Positions 20,533 to 36,492 of a stretch of 64,000 nt of DNA are shown piece after piece (the first letter of the stretch is position 1; the number at the start of each line of letters is the position of its first letter). The notes under the pieces are model-generated. The model did no database searches, was not told where the DNA came from, and saw only the letters and a list, made by a program, of their open reading frames with translations. This stretch comes from Pseudoalteromonas ostreae (GTDB lineage: Bacteria > Pseudomonadota > Gammaproteobacteria > Enterobacterales > Alteromonadaceae): NCBI RefSeq assembly GCF_018069805.1, contig NZ_JAGPYN010000024.1:1-64000 (forward strand), given 5' to 3'. The translations under genes were made by a program, and so were the position numbers.

Positions 20533-22419
20533 TTAGCCACCCATCTTCATATCCAATATTGGTGCCAATATGTTTCCTTCGCGCCCTAAACGCGTGTGAT
20601 AAACCTGACGATAAGCAAATACATTTTTTACGTATTCCCGAGTTTCACGGTACGGGATAAGTTCAATCCATAGTTCAGCCGGTATGGCTTCATCTGGTAG
20701 CCACTTTTTGATTCTATGGTAACCGGCGTTATACGAGGCAGTTGCTAGTATTTCGTTGCCATGGTTTTTCTTTTTTAAATATTCTAAATACTCTGTGCCT
20801 AACCGTATATTTGTTCTCGGCTGATTTAAACGGGTTCCAGAAACAGTGCTTTTATTTACATACTTTGCTGTACTTGGTAATAACTGCATTAAGCCACGCG
20901 CATTTGCATGAGAACGTGCATCAGGTGCAAAAGAGCTTTCACGGCGCGAAATAGCAATGCTCCAAGTAACATCTATATGATTACGTTTACTATAACGCTC
21001 AAATAAATCTTGAAAAGCAAATGGGAAACGTAACTCTACATAATCCCATGCCTTAATTTGCGCTAAAGTATAAATAGTACTGTCGTACCAATCTAATTCT
21101 GCTGCCAGTTTTGAAGCCGCAAGCTTTTCTTCATCGCTAGAAGTGCTTGTTAAATAATTCCATTCGCGACGAGCCGACGTAAACCGCTCAAGTTCATACA
21201 TCGCTTTAGCACGTTTAAAACCTGGGGCATTAGCGACCTCATTCATTAATTTTTCGCTCACCAACAAAGGTTGGTTATTGAGCTCAATTGGTAACCCCAA
21301 CCGCGCAGCAGCCAAAAAACCATAATAATCACGCTCTTTTGCCACAGCTTGCCAAATAACTTTAGCCCGCTCAATGTCACCTCGTTGCGCTAAACTGTAT
21401 GCCAACCAATATTGTTGACCTAGACTTAAGTTTTCTTTGCCGGTAAAAAACGCAATGATCCCTGGCCAATCTTGAGTTTTTAGCATATTGCCTAATTGCC
21501 ATTGCATTAATTTACGGTCTTGGCGATCTTTGGGCACTTTACTCAACCAAAAACGTGCCTCTGGGTGACCTCTTGATGCCAACGCTAAAGCAAAGCTATA
21601 ATACACATCAGCCTTTTGTTCGTCAGAATAGTTAAACATTTTGTCTAACTTTTCCCAAGCCTTGAGCGCTAAAGTTTTATCTCGCCAAATTAAGCGTTTA
21701 ATTCCATAGTGCGCAATTTCACTTTCTTTCACTGTTTTATGCTTATAACGATACATTCCAGCTACTGCACTAGGATCACTGCGAGCTTTTCGGTAAAAGT
21801 CAGCCAAGTATTGCTCATTTTTCGGCAATAAAGTTTTTAAGTATGGCAGTAACCTTTGCGAGCCACCTTGTGCCGATAACGTAATGCGTTGCCATACCTG
21901 CTTTTGGCTCATATAACCTTTCTTACGCCAAGTATTAAATAGTGAGTCGCATTCTTCTGGCTGTGATTTCCCGACAGTCCATAAATTTGTTACTTGTCTC
22001 ATTATCGCTTGTTCTGGCGCCCCTAAATCAAGCTGATACTGCAAGTAAGTACAAGTCAGTTCACTATTTGTAGTCTCACGATAATTATTAATAAAAGCGG
22101 CTTTGCGGTTTTGCTTTTGCAAATGTTGTAACCATGCTTTACGTACTGGCCACTCTAAAGGTGTACTTTGATAAATAGTTAAATAACGTTCAATTTCAGA
22201 TTGGTGCTCAATATCCGGATGGCGCTGCCAATATACTTGCTCTACATAAGGCTTTAATGGATGGTCTAGCTGTGCCGTAACTTCTTTAAACTCTTGATAA
22301 CTAGCATACTTCACTTTTTTTTCAGCATCTAAAAATGCGTCATGCTCCGTATTAGCGTAGGCAGAAAATAAAGGGAATAATAATGCTGCTGCCGTTACAC
22401 TTAAAAATTGTTTTTTCAT
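20533..22419 (-). CDS. slt: Soluble lytic murein transglycosylase
   Basis: A 628-residue periplasmic protein with an N-terminal signal peptide (about 1-22), a long helical U-domain, and a C-terminal lysozyme-like catalytic domain. The catalytic Glu is E494 in ISRRESSF, followed by ARGLMQLLPSTA and ATASYNAGYHRIKKWL, the Slt family 1 motifs. It cleaves peptidoglycan with formation of 1,6-anhydro-muramic ends. Length is near E. coli Slt70 (645). Confidence 0.95.
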   Translation of the reverse strand: MKKQFLSVTAAALLFPLFSAYANTEHDAFLDAEKKVKYASYQEFKEVTAQLDHPLKPYVEQVYWQRHPDIEHQSEIERYLTIYQSTPLEWPVRKAWLQHLQKQNRKAAFINNYRETTNSELTCTYLQYQLDLGAPEQAIMRQVTNLWTVGKSQPEECDSLFNTWRKKGYMSQKQVWQRITLSAQGGSQRLLPYLKTLLPKNEQYLADFYRKARSDPSAVAGMYRYKHKTVKESEIAHYGIKRLIWRDKTLALKAWEKLDKMFNYSDEQKADVYYSFALALASRGHPEARFWLSKVPKDRQDRKLMQWQLGNMLKTQDWPGIIAFFTGKENLSLGQQYWLAYSLAQRGDIERAKVIWQAVAKERDYYGFLAAARLGLPIELNNQPLLVSEKLMNEVANAPGFKRAKAMYELERFTSARREWNYLTSTSSDEEKLAASKLAAELDWYDSTIYTLAQIKAWDYVELRFPFAFQDLFERYSKRNHIDVTWSIAISRRESSFAPDARSHANARGLMQLLPSTAKYVNKSTVSGTRLNQPRTNIRLGTEYLEYLKKKNHGNEILATASYNAGYHRIKKWLPDEAIPAELWIELIPYRETREYVKNVFAYRQVYHTRLGREGNILAPILDMKMGG

Positions 22420-22613
22420 AATGACCTTAAATATTCAAAGGTAAATAAAAGACAAACACTTCGTCTACACCTTAGCACCAAACAAGCTATATTTTAACCA
22501 GTAGTAAGACTCCACAGTAAATTTTTCGTTGCATTTTTAATTTAAAGCAAGCACACTGATTGAAATGCAAACTCATCGTACCAGTCTTAGTTCACTAACT
22601 AGGGAGAATAATA

Positions 22614-25947
<3,334 letters not shown>

Positions 25948-25980
25948 TTAGCCTCATACACGTTACCAACTCTTGGTGAT

Positions 25981-26016
25981 AAAAAGCCGCGTTGATAAAA
26001 TCAACGCGGCTTTTTT
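25981..26016 (+). terminator. Intrinsic terminator of fadBA
   Basis: Stem GCCGCGTTGA (25986-25995) with TCAACGCGGC (26001-26010), loop TAAAA, then six T. An A-run on the other side would let it work in both directions. Confidence 0.92.
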
Positions 26017-26149
26017 ATAGTTTGGGTAGCGACGCTTTAAGTTAAGCCTTCAAAGCATTATTTGAAGTGACTTTATTTATCACGCAGAGGCCGTTAAACT
26101 AGCAGCCTTAAATTAATCGTTAAGCGCCACTATATTTAAGGTCACCGCC

Positions 26150-26392
26150 ATGAGTTTTGATAACCCCGATCACCAATTAGACGCCATCGGCCTACGTTGC
26201 CCAGAGCCTGTAATGATGATCAGAAGCGCGGTACGCAAAATGGCAGAAGGCGAAACCTTGCTCATCATCGCAGACGACCCTTCCACCACCCGCGACATCC
26301 CCAGCTTCTGCACATTTATGGATCACACGTTGGTGGCAAAAGAAGTAGATGAAATGCCGTATCGATACTTGGTGAGGAAAGGGCTAGCCTAA
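26150..26392 (+). CDS. tusA: Sulfur carrier protein TusA
   Basis: An 80-residue SirA/TusA fold protein that passes persulfide sulfur from IscS toward TusBCD for mnm5s2U34 tRNA thiolation. The active cysteine is C17 in GLRCPEPVM. Length matches E. coli TusA (81). Its last 4 bp overlap the end of the convergent KAP ATPase gene, so the insertion or join point lies at the tusA 3' end. Confidence 0.95.
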   Translation: MSFDNPDHQLDAIGLRCPEPVMMIRSAVRKMAEGETLLIIADDPSTTRDIPSFCTFMDHTLVAKEVDEMPYRYLVRKGLA

Positions 26393-28137
26393 ACCTTTTG
26401 TTGCATTTTCATTTTATTTAAAACTTTAACCAAGGCTTCAATGAGCTGATTGATCATTCCAATTTTTATTCCACTCTTTTGAAATGTGACTTTACTAAGC
26501 TCGTTTTTCAACCTCTGTAAAAAGTCAAATTCATCCATTAACCAATCGGTAAGGTTTGCTTTATATCTATCAGTAATGAAATCGCTGTAAAGGTGAATTT
26601 GCTCAACAGTCCAGTTTTCTGATACAGCTTTAACAAAGCATTCATGATCTTTTAAGGTGGAAAATATACTAATAGTTCGATACTCATTATATATTTTCAT
26701 ATCAACTTCCTTTGTCCAGCCCTTGTGGATCTCCTTTTCAATAGCATCAATGGCTTTCAATTCATTAGTTTTCTTAACTTCAGCCAATATACTTTCAAAC
26801 TTTTGGTTTAACTCATCACTATGAAATTGTCCAGGCTGATATCCTCTGTGTGTAATATGTATACTTGATGTTTTAAAATTACTAGGTATATATTCTTCAA
26901 AAATGCTTTCAATAAGGGGTTTATTTTCGGTTGATATTTCCTCAACATTTCCGATAAAGTTATATTTATGAAGTTCATTTAGAACATCAACAGCACAGAA
27001 CCAACGTAATAACTCTGGCTCTCCTTGTTTTATTATATTTAATAGATCTTTTACATATTCATTTATTTTAGAATCATCCGTATCTGTTAAAGCAGAAGCA
27101 CCTCTCTGGAGCAATAAATCTAAAGTTAAAATTTTTATTGGATAATAAACTCTCAAGACTTCTCTAAAATCTAGTGACTGACTTGAAGCTATATGATCAA
27201 CTAAAATCTCTGATGCAATATCAGGTAGTTTCAACTCACCTTCTTCGGTAACACCCTCTTTGCTAGTAGGAGTAAGGCCGGGTAAATTGTAATTTTGAGA
27301 ACCTCTAGATTGAGATTTAATTTTGTCTACATCACAACCTAACCCCATTAGCATAAAGTAAATTTTCATCACATCACGTAATAGCGATACTTTGCCTTTC
27401 AGCAGATCCAAGTTATCTATTAAACCGCCTTTTTCTACCTCCTTCATTAGAGATAAATACTTATTCTTCGCACGCTTTATTATTCTTATATTTTTTAACT
27501 CTAACTCTTCAACCACTCTAGTTATATCTGCTCTCAGCTCCGGCTCAAGGTTTTCATGTACAATTTCTAAAAAGTTATCCCTACTAAGTTCAAACTCAAC
27601 TATACCCGCAAAATTTTTTTCAATTAATGAGTGTTTATCATCGAACTTTAACTCTCTGATATTCGTTGCAAATATAAACTTTAAATTTTCATTTTTTTCA
27701 GAAAGGTTTTGACAGATTCCTACTATTTCTTTTGCAAAATTAGAGCTAACTATTCTCTCCAAGTCATCTAAAACAATTATTTTATTCTTTATTGATGAAA
27801 TGGCTTTTGTTACAGCAGCCCCTTTAAAGCCTGATACTAACCCTGAGATTAACCCTTTGTTTTCCCCATTAAAGTTACCTAGTATTTTTTGAAAACCATC
27901 AAGAAGTGAGCTTGAATCTGTCGCACTTATATTTTTATTTAGGAAAAATTTTGAAATTAAATTAGAATAAAAGTCATCTATTGAGGCTAAACCATTTAAA
28001 GATAAATAAATATAGCCTTCGGACTCTATTAAATTATTTTCGATCCAATATGTTTTACCTGAACCCCATGCCCCATTTAACAACACCATCTTAGGCATAG
28101 AATTATCGTCGAATAGTTGTTCTATTTTCTTTTTCAT
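26389..28137 (-). CDS. KAP-type P-loop NTPase, candidate defence gene
   Basis: A 582-residue protein with Walker A GAWGSGKT (22-29) and Walker B IIVLDD followed by LER (120-128). The hhhhDD-L-(D/E)-R pattern is typical of KAP-family STAND-like NTPases. The remaining about 400 residues are helical and charged with no domain I recognise; no clear membrane segments are seen. KAP NTPases occur in several anti-phage systems (established knowledge), but a role here is inferred. It is single, more AT-rich than its neighbours and wedged between tusA and a lipoprotein gene, which suggests horizontal transfer. Confidence 0.75.
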   Translation of the reverse strand: MKKKIEQLFDDNSMPKMVLLNGAWGSGKTYWIENNLIESEGYIYLSLNGLASIDDFYSNLISKFFLNKNISATDSSSLLDGFQKILGNFNGENKGLISGLVSGFKGAAVTKAISSIKNKIIVLDDLERIVSSNFAKEIVGICQNLSEKNENLKFIFATNIRELKFDDKHSLIEKNFAGIVEFELSRDNFLEIVHENLEPELRADITRVVEELELKNIRIIKRAKNKYLSLMKEVEKGGLIDNLDLLKGKVSLLRDVMKIYFMLMGLGCDVDKIKSQSRGSQNYNLPGLTPTSKEGVTEEGELKLPDIASEILVDHIASSQSLDFREVLRVYYPIKILTLDLLLQRGASALTDTDDSKINEYVKDLLNIIKQGEPELLRWFCAVDVLNELHKYNFIGNVEEISTENKPLIESIFEEYIPSNFKTSSIHITHRGYQPGQFHSDELNQKFESILAEVKKTNELKAIDAIEKEIHKGWTKEVDMKIYNEYRTISIFSTLKDHECFVKAVSENWTVEQIHLYSDFITDRYKANLTDWLMDEFDFLQRLKNELSKVTFQKSGIKIGMINQLIEALVKVLNKMKMQQKV

Positions 28138-28178
28138 TTAACGTCCTTGTTACAAATCTATCAATTCACTCGGGCAAC

Positions 28179-28208
28179 TGAAAGCTGACGGCTTATAGCT
28201 TACAGCTC
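28179..28208. repeat. AGCT-rich degenerate repeat at the KAP gene boundary
   Basis: The 30 bp between the KAP ATPase start and the lipoprotein stop hold spaced AGCT units (AAAGCTGACGGCTTATAGCT then TACAGCT). Only one copy is visible in this window. It resembles the dispersed GCTTATAGCTTACAGCT-type repeats seen in some marine gammaproteobacteria (from recall). Confidence 0.4.
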
Positions 28209-28658
28209 TTACTTCTTCGTTATCGTCACTTTTGGTTGATCATAGTCACTATAATCAATGCTAACGATGTAGCTGCCTTTTATTGCGGGGGTGAAGCTGA
28301 AGTAGTTATAGGTAGTGTCACAATCAGCTTTGACGCTTTGCCCTAACGTCAGTGATTGACCGGTTGGATCTTGTTCACTGAATCCGCAATTATAACCTGC
28401 GCTCCAATCCATATCGGCAATTTTAAATTCGTATACTTTGCCTGGTGTTGAGAATTTCACATTTGCTTGGTATAGCGCGGGAGCCACTTGGGCAAATTCG
28501 TATTGCGTTTCAGCATCCCATAAATTGAAGTCACCACGTAAGTACATGCTGCGATCAAGCTCTTGATCTGGCAGTACGTCGCTAATATCTGGTAATTGTA
28601 TTTGGCTTGAACAAGCACTTAATAGCGCCACCATAGCCACTGTTAATATACGTTTCAT
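28209..28658 (-). CDS. Lipoprotein with a possible starch-binding/PulA-type beta-domain
   Basis: A 149-residue protein with a signal peptide ending in the lipobox LLSAC (acylated Cys16), so it is a lipoprotein. The mature part begins after a short linker and shows YLRGDFNLWD and YEFKIADMDWSAGYNCGF. These resemble the carbohydrate-binding E-set/CBM48-like modules associated with pullulanases (GxFNxW, YxFKI). Three Cys remain in the mature part besides the lipid-anchored one. Function is unknown. It lies downstream of glyQS beyond a terminator. Confidence 0.65.
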   Translation of the reverse strand: MKRILTVAMVALLSACSSQIQLPDISDVLPDQELDRSMYLRGDFNLWDAETQYEFAQVAPALYQANVKFSTPGKVYEFKIADMDWSAGYNCGFSEQDPTGQSLTLGQSVKADCDTTYNYFSFTPAIKGSYIVSIDYSDYDQPKVTITKK

Positions 28659-28674
28659 CGGTTATCCCTTATAC

Positions 28675-28704
28675 AAAAAAGCCAGCATAGCTGCTGGCTT
28701 TTTA
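28675..28704 (-). terminator. Intrinsic terminator of glyQS
   Basis: Stem AAAAGCCAGCA (28677-28687) with TGCTGGCTTTT (28692-28702) and T/A runs at both ends. It lies between the glyS stop and the lipoprotein start codon, both on the minus strand. Confidence 0.88.
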
Positions 28705-28717
28705 AGCTAAGCTGAAC

Positions 28718-30787
28718 TTACTTTTGCAATACAGAAATATCAGCAATATCTAAAAATAGACCACTAAGTTGACTTAGTAATGCTAAACGGTTTTGCTTAA
28801 CGGCTTCATCGTCTGCCATTACCATCACGTTGTCGAAGAAGTTATCAACACTTTCACGAATACCCGCAAGTTGGGCAAGCGCTTCTTGATAGTCGCCTAC
28901 GGCGTATAACGGGGCTAATTCAGTGGCAAACTTAGCAACTTGTGCCGCTAATGCCTTTTCGGCATCATCGCTTAATAAGCTCTGGTCAACAGTGCCTTGC
29001 GTTGTGATGTCATTTTTAGCAAGAATATTACTTACCCGTTTATTAGCTGCTGCAAGCGCTTCTGCGGCGTCTAATGTGCGGAAGTGACTTACCGCTTTAA
29101 CACGACGGTCAAAATCAACAGGCTTAGTTGGGCGACGCACTAGTACAGCTTGAATAACATCTACTTCAATGCCTTCGTCTTGATACCAAGCGCGGAAGCG
29201 CCCTAGCATAAATTCAAATACATCTGCTGATACATTTAAGTTAGTTAGCTTATCGCCAAACAGGGTTTGTGATTTTGCTACTAGATCTAAAATATCAAGT
29301 GGTAGTTCTTTTTCTACCATGATACGCAGTGCACCAATGGCAGCACGACGAAGCGCAAACGGATCTTTATCACCTTTTGGTGCTTGGCCAATACCAAAAA
29401 TACCTACCAGTGTGTCAAACTTATCAGCAATCGCTACTGCGCAGCTAATTAAGTTTGTAGGTAAATTATCACCGGCAAAACGCGGCATGTATTGCTCGTT
29501 TTGAGCAATGGCAACCTCTTCGGCTTCACCGTCATGGCGTGCATAGTGCATCCCCATCACACCTTGTACGTCAGTAAACTCCATCACCATTTCGGTCATT
29601 AGATCGGTTTTACTTAATAAGCCTGCACGCTTAGCAAGTGTTTTATCGGCACCTAGTTGCTCAGCAATGTAACCAGCAAGTTCACTAATACGCTCTGACT
29701 TATCTTTAAGCGTACCCAATTGCTGTTGGAACAATACGCTATTAAGTGATTCTAAACGGCTTTCAAGAGTTTTCTTTTTATCTGTTTCAAAGAAGAACTG
29801 CGCATCAGCTAAACGCGGACGCACTACTTTCTCGTTACCAGAGATAACCACGCTTGGGTTTTTGCTTTCGATGTTTGAAACAAATAAAAACTTATTAAGT
29901 AGCTTGCCGTTTTGATCTAATAACGGGAAGTATTTTTGGTCGTCTTTCATGGTGTAGATCAGCGCTTCGGCTGGCACATCTAAAAACGCTTCTTCAAATG
30001 TTGCAGTAAGAGTTACCGGCCATTCAACCAATGAAGTTACTTCTTCAAGTAAATCTTCATCCATAGCTACTACTGCATTAACGGCTGTTGCTGCAGCTTC
30101 GATTTGGCTACGAATTTGTGCTTTACGCTCCTCGTAATCAGCAACAACATGTGCAGATTTAAGCACTTCAAAAACATCATCAGCATGGTTAATGCTAATT
30201 TTTTCTGAGTGATGAAAACGATGGCCTTGTAGTTGGTTACTAATTACTTTACCAAGCACTTCGCCTTCGATTAATTGATCACCAAACAAAATAGTTGCAG
30301 TATGAACCGGACGAATAAATTGTGTTTTATTCGCTCCCCAACGCATTGGTTTCGGTATAGGTAATTTAGCCAATGCTTTATTTACTACATCATTCATTAA
30401 TGCAGTAGTGTCTTTACCTGCTACTTTGGCAATATGTAGTAACCATGCGCCTTTATCGGTCTCGAGTGTTTGCGCTTCACTTACTTCAATACCACAACCA
30501 CGAGCCCAACCCATTGCCGCTTTAGTTGGGTTACCTTCTGCATCAAATGCAGCTTTAGTTGCAGGGCCGCGTTTTTCTACTTCTTTGTCTTGTTGTTTAG
30601 CTTCAAGTGCTGTTACTTGTAAACCTAAACGACGAGGAGATGCATACCAGCTTACGCCTTGGTGATTAAGCTCTAAGCTCGCAAGTTCAGAGGTTAAGTT
30701 TGCTGCAAATGCTTCGGCAAGTTTACGCAATGACTTTGGTGGCAACTCTTCGGTGCCAATTTCTACTAATAAATTTTGTGCTGACAT
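28718..30787 (-). CDS. glyS: Glycyl-tRNA synthetase beta subunit
   Basis: A 689-residue beta subunit (E. coli GlyS 689) of the alpha2beta2 bacterial GlyRS. It begins [17 protein letters not shown], the family N-terminus, and has the HD-like middle region and a C-terminal anticodon-binding-like domain (about 585-689). It starts 2 bp after the glyQ stop. Confidence 0.97.
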   Translation of the reverse strand: MSAQNLLVEIGTEELPPKSLRKLAEAFAANLTSELASLELNHQGVSWYASPRRLGLQVTALEAKQQDKEVEKRGPATKAAFDAEGNPTKAAMGWARGCGIEVSEAQTLETDKGAWLLHIAKVAGKDTTALMNDVVNKALAKLPIPKPMRWGANKTQFIRPVHTATILFGDQLIEGEVLGKVISNQLQGHRFHHSEKISINHADDVFEVLKSAHVVADYEERKAQIRSQIEAAATAVNAVVAMDEDLLEEVTSLVEWPVTLTATFEEAFLDVPAEALIYTMKDDQKYFPLLDQNGKLLNKFLFVSNIESKNPSVVISGNEKVVRPRLADAQFFFETDKKKTLESRLESLNSVLFQQQLGTLKDKSERISELAGYIAEQLGADKTLAKRAGLLSKTDLMTEMVMEFTDVQGVMGMHYARHDGEAEEVAIAQNEQYMPRFAGDNLPTNLISCAVAIADKFDTLVGIFGIGQAPKGDKDPFALRRAAIGALRIMVEKELPLDILDLVAKSQTLFGDKLTNLNVSADVFEFMLGRFRAWYQDEGIEVDVIQAVLVRRPTKPVDFDRRVKAVSHFRTLDAAEALAAANKRVSNILAKNDITTQGTVDQSLLSDDAEKALAAQVAKFATELAPLYAVGDYQEALAQLAGIRESVDNFFDNVMVMADDEAVKQNRLALLSQLSGLFLDIADISVLQK

Positions 30788-30789
30788 GC

Positions 30790-31692
30790 TTACTTATCCT
30801 TACACAACGGGAAACCAAGCGCTTCGCGTTTGTCATAATAACTTTGTGCACACGCTTTAGATAATGCACGAACGCGCAAGATATAACGCTGGCGCTCTGT
30901 CACCGAAATAGCGTGACGTGCATCCAATAAGTTAAATGCGTGTGATGCTTTCATTACTTGCTCATAAGCAGGTAATGGTAAGCTTGCTTCAATCAGCTTT
31001 TGGCTCTCAGCTTCGCATTTATCAAACTGGGAAAATAAATCGTCAACATTTGCATGCTCAAAGTTATAAGTTGATTGCTCAACTTCGTTCTGATGAAATA
31101 CGTCACCGTAAGTAACTCGGCCCATTGGGCCATCAGCCCATACAAGATCGTAGATACTATCTACGCCTTGAATATACATAGCTAAACGCTCAAGACCATA
31201 AGTGATCTCGCCAGTAACTGGTGAGCATTCTAAGCCCCCTACTTGTTGGAAGTAGGTAAACTGGGTTACTTCCATACCGTTTAACCAGATCTCCCAACCT
31301 AAGCCCCATGCACCTAGCGTAGGTGATTCCCAGTTGTCTTCTACAAAGCGTACTTCGTCAGTTAGTGTATCAATGCCAACAGCCGCTAATGAGCCTAAAT
31401 ACAGCTCTTGGATGTTCTCTGGCGATGGTTTTAATACAACTTGGAATTGATAGTAATGTTGCAGGCGATTTGGGTTTTCACCATAACGGCCATCGGTAGG
31501 ACGACGACATGGTTGCACATACGCGCTCGACATTGGTTCAGGACCAATAGACTTTAAAAATGTTTGCGGATGAAATGTGCCTGCGCCAACTTCCATATCA
31601 AGTGGCTGAATAATGACACAACCTTGCTGTGCCCAGTAATCCTGTAAAGCCAGGATCAAACCTTGAAAGGTTTTAACGTCATATTTTTGCAT
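30790..31692 (-). CDS. glyQ: Glycyl-tRNA synthetase alpha subunit
   Basis: A 300-residue class II catalytic subunit (E. coli GlyQ 303). It begins [18 protein letters not shown] and includes the motif-2 region around [20 protein letters not shown]. It carries glycine activation, while GlyS recognises tRNA-Gly. First gene of a two-gene operon reading leftward. Confidence 0.97.
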   Translation of the reverse strand: MQKYDVKTFQGLILALQDYWAQQGCVIIQPLDMEVGAGTFHPQTFLKSIGPEPMSSAYVQPCRRPTDGRYGENPNRLQHYYQFQVVLKPSPENIQELYLGSLAAVGIDTLTDEVRFVEDNWESPTLGAWGLGWEIWLNGMEVTQFTYFQQVGGLECSPVTGEITYGLERLAMYIQGVDSIYDLVWADGPMGRVTYGDVFHQNEVEQSTYNFEHANVDDLFSQFDKCEAESQKLIEASLPLPAYEQVMKASHAFNLLDARHAISVTERQRYILRVRALSKACAQSYYDKREALGFPLCKDK

Positions 31693-31791
31693 ATTTGGCT
31701 TTTAGTATCTGCTGTGATGTAGCGTGAAAATTACCCTCAGTATACCTTGTGCGTAGTCATGTTTTAAGCAGTTTGTGCTATTGCAGTCAAT

Positions 31792-31818
31792 AAAAAAGGA
31801 GCCCTTGGCTCCTTTTTT
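31792..31818 (-). terminator. Intrinsic terminator of gyrB
   Basis: Stem GGAGCC (31798-31803) with GGCTCC (31807-31812), extended by A and T runs on each side. It lies 18 bp past the gyrB stop codon. Confidence 0.85.
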
Positions 31819-31835
31819 ATAATTACGATAATGTT

Positions 31836-34274
<2,439 letters not shown>

Positions 34275-35369
34275 TTATCTTGTTATTAGGTTGCCATGTT
34301 TCACGTGGAACATTTGTAGTTCTCGTTGCATGGGTTCCACCACAGCAGAAATACTTTCAGATTGAATTGTAGAGATAAATATTTGAGAGCTACAGTGCGA
34401 CAATAACTGTCCTACTTTCTCTTTCGTATCTTCCCCTAACTCTGAAGGTAGATCATCTATTAGCAATATTGATTGCTTTTCTGTCTCTGACTCAATCAAA
34501 CTATTTTGCGTTACTTTTAACGCATAAAGCAATAGTTTCAATTGACCGCGTGAAAAGGTGTTTTCCACACTGTTGCCAGCGACACTAAAACTGAAATCAG
34601 CTTTATGCGGCCCTTTATTTGTAAAACCTTGGCGACTATCACGCTCAAAGCTTTGTTCGAGAGCATCGGCTAGAGATTCATTCTCTTTCCAACCAGCATA
34701 AAAACTTATTTCTAAATCGCGTATAAGCGTTAATTCTGCACACATTTTATCAAAAAATTGCTGCTTAAACCTACTTATATACGCAATTCGCAAATTATTT
34801 ATTTGGTCAGCCAGTCTAACAAATTCTTTATCCCAAAACTTGATTTGATCAAAATAATTCTTAGGCTTACTTTTCAATAATGCATTACGTTGCTTTAATA
34901 CTTTATTGAAAGATTGCCACAAATAAAAAAAGTCTTGTTCCACGTGGAACAATCCTAAATCTAAAAATTTTCGGCGTTCTTTTGGACCTCCAAAAAACAA
35001 CGAATAGCTTTCTGGCGTGATCACTTGTACTGGCATTAATTGGGCAAGTTCAGACACTCGACGACTAGACTTACCCTGTATTTTTAATTCTGTCTCACCA
35101 CTTAAAGTCTTACTAATACCGATTGGAATTGATAAGTTATAAAGTGATTTACGACCATGAATGGTGAATTTTTCTTTATGGTGCGTAATGATACTTTTGT
35201 GTTTTGGAGTGCGGAAAGACTTGCCATGAGAAAGGTAATAAATAGCCTCAAGAAGGCTGGTTTTGCCACTGCCATTTTCACCATAAATTATGTTAATACC
35301 ATTCACTGGCTCTACAGTGAGCGCCTCAATATTCCGAAAATTATTGAGGCTCAAATGACTTAAACTCAT
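34275..35369 (-). CDS. recF: DNA replication and repair protein RecF
   Basis: A 364-residue RecF (E. coli 357). Walker A is GENGSGKTS near residue 30, the ABC-type signature is in FSRGQLKLLLYALK, and the Walker B Asp pair is in LLIDDLPSEL. It binds ATP and loads RecA at gapped DNA with RecO and RecR. Two parS palindromes lie inside the gene (34297-34312 and 34936-34951). It starts 6 bp after the dnaN stop. Confidence 0.97.
   Translation of the reverse strand: MSLSHLSLNNFRNIEALTVEPVNGINIIYGENGSGKTSLLEAIYYLSHGKSFRTPKHKSIITHHKEKFTIHGRKSLYNLSIPIGISKTLSGETELKIQGKSSRRVSELAQLMPVQVITPESYSLFFGGPKERRKFLDLGLFHVEQDFFYLWQSFNKVLKQRNALLKSKPKNYFDQIKFWDKEFVRLADQINNLRIAYISRFKQQFFDKMCAELTLIRDLEISFYAGWKENESLADALEQSFERDSRQGFTNKGPHKADFSFSVAGNSVENTFSRGQLKLLLYALKVTQNSLIESETEKQSILLIDDLPSELGEDTKEKVGQLLSHCSSQIFISTIQSESISAVVEPMQRELQMFHVKHGNLITR
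34297..34312. promoter_or_regulatory. parS site 1 (ParB-binding), inside recF
   Basis: TGTTTCACGTGGAACA matches the universal bacterial parS core (TGTTNCACGTGNAACA, a 16-bp inverted repeat). It lies in the 3' end of recF, about 15.7 kb from the candidate oriC. ParA and ParB are encoded in this same window. Confidence 0.9.
34936..34951. promoter_or_regulatory. parS site 2 (ParB-binding), inside recF
   Basis: TGTTCCACGTGGAACA is a perfect 16-bp parS palindrome. It lies 640 bp from the first site, also within recF. Confidence 0.93.
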
Positions 35370-35375
35370 AGTGCC

Positions 35376-36479
35376 TTATAAGCGCATTGGCATAACAACG
35401 TACATGGCTTCTTCATCGCCAGCACCTTCTATCAATGCACTACTATTTGAATCAGCAAGCGTAAATAAAACGTCTTCTGTTTTTAATGTATTTAATACAT
35501 CTAAAACATACGATACGTTAAAGCCAATTTCTAAGTCATCGCCTTGATAGCTCACTTCAACCACTTCCTCAGCTTGCTCTTGCTCTGGGTTGTTAGCGGT
35601 AATTTTTAATAGCCCGTTCGATAAGTTTAACCGTACACCTCTAAACTTCTCGTTCGATAAAATAGATACCCGTTGAAACGCACTGCGTAACCATTCACGA
35701 TTTGCGGTAATCACTTTATCACCACCACGTGGCAATACTCGGCGGTAATCAGGAAAACGCCCATCCACTAATTTACTAGTAAAAGTAAACTCTGTATCTA
35801 AAATACGAATATGATTTGCACCAAATTGAATTGTCACCAACTCATCATCAGCAACCATTAGACGCATAATTTCTTGTACGCCTTTACGCGGAATTATTAG
35901 CTGACGTTGAGTGTTTAACGATTGCGTTAATTGTTTTTGCGCAATTGCTAAACGGTGACCATCAGTAGCCACTGTTTTTATATCAGTATTATCTACTTCA
36001 AACGACATACCATTTAAGTAATAGCGTACGTCTTGATTGGCCATCGAAAAGTGAGTGCTTTCAAGTAACTTTCGCAGTTCTAAGCGCGTTAGTTGAAATT
36101 CAACTTCACCGTCCCACTGCTCAAGATTAGGAAAGTCTTCCGCAGCGAGTGTAGTTAATGAAAAGCGACTTTTTCCACTGGTCAGTAATAGTTGGTGATC
36201 TTGACTGCTCAACGTTAAATCTGAACCGTCTGGCAGACTTTTACAAATATCGAGTAATTTTTTAGCTGGCAAAGTCAATTTTGCATCAGCGGTATCATCG
36301 CCAACAAAAACCTTTGCGACAAGTTCAATTTCAAGGTCTGTGCCTGTCATTGAAAGTTCGCCATTTTCAACCTCTAACAAAACGTTAGATAAGATAGGCA
36401 AGGTATGTTTGCGCTCAATTGCGCCAGATACTTGCACCAAAGGTTTTAAAAATTGTTCTCTTGATATAGTTATTTGCAT
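35376..36479 (-). CDS. dnaN: DNA polymerase III beta sliding clamp
   Basis: A 367-residue clamp (E. coli 366), three tandem clamp folds. It begins MQITISREQFLKPLVQVSGA and ends with the conserved YVVMPMRL tail. As a ring dimer it tethers DNA polymerase III and many partners to DNA. It lies 13 bp after the dnaA stop, within the dnaA operon. Confidence 0.98.
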   Translation of the reverse strand: MQITISREQFLKPLVQVSGAIERKHTLPILSNVLLEVENGELSMTGTDLEIELVAKVFVGDDTADAKLTLPAKKLLDICKSLPDGSDLTLSSQDHQLLLTSGKSRFSLTTLAAEDFPNLEQWDGEVEFQLTRLELRKLLESTHFSMANQDVRYYLNGMSFEVDNTDIKTVATDGHRLAIAQKQLTQSLNTQRQLIIPRKGVQEIMRLMVADDELVTIQFGANHIRILDTEFTFTSKLVDGRFPDYRRVLPRGGDKVITANREWLRSAFQRVSILSNEKFRGVRLNLSNGLLKITANNPEQEQAEEVVEVSYQGDDLEIGFNVSYVLDVLNTLKTEDVLFTLADSNSSALIEGAGDEEAMYVVMPMRL

Positions 36480-36492
36480 AATAAAGTCAGCC

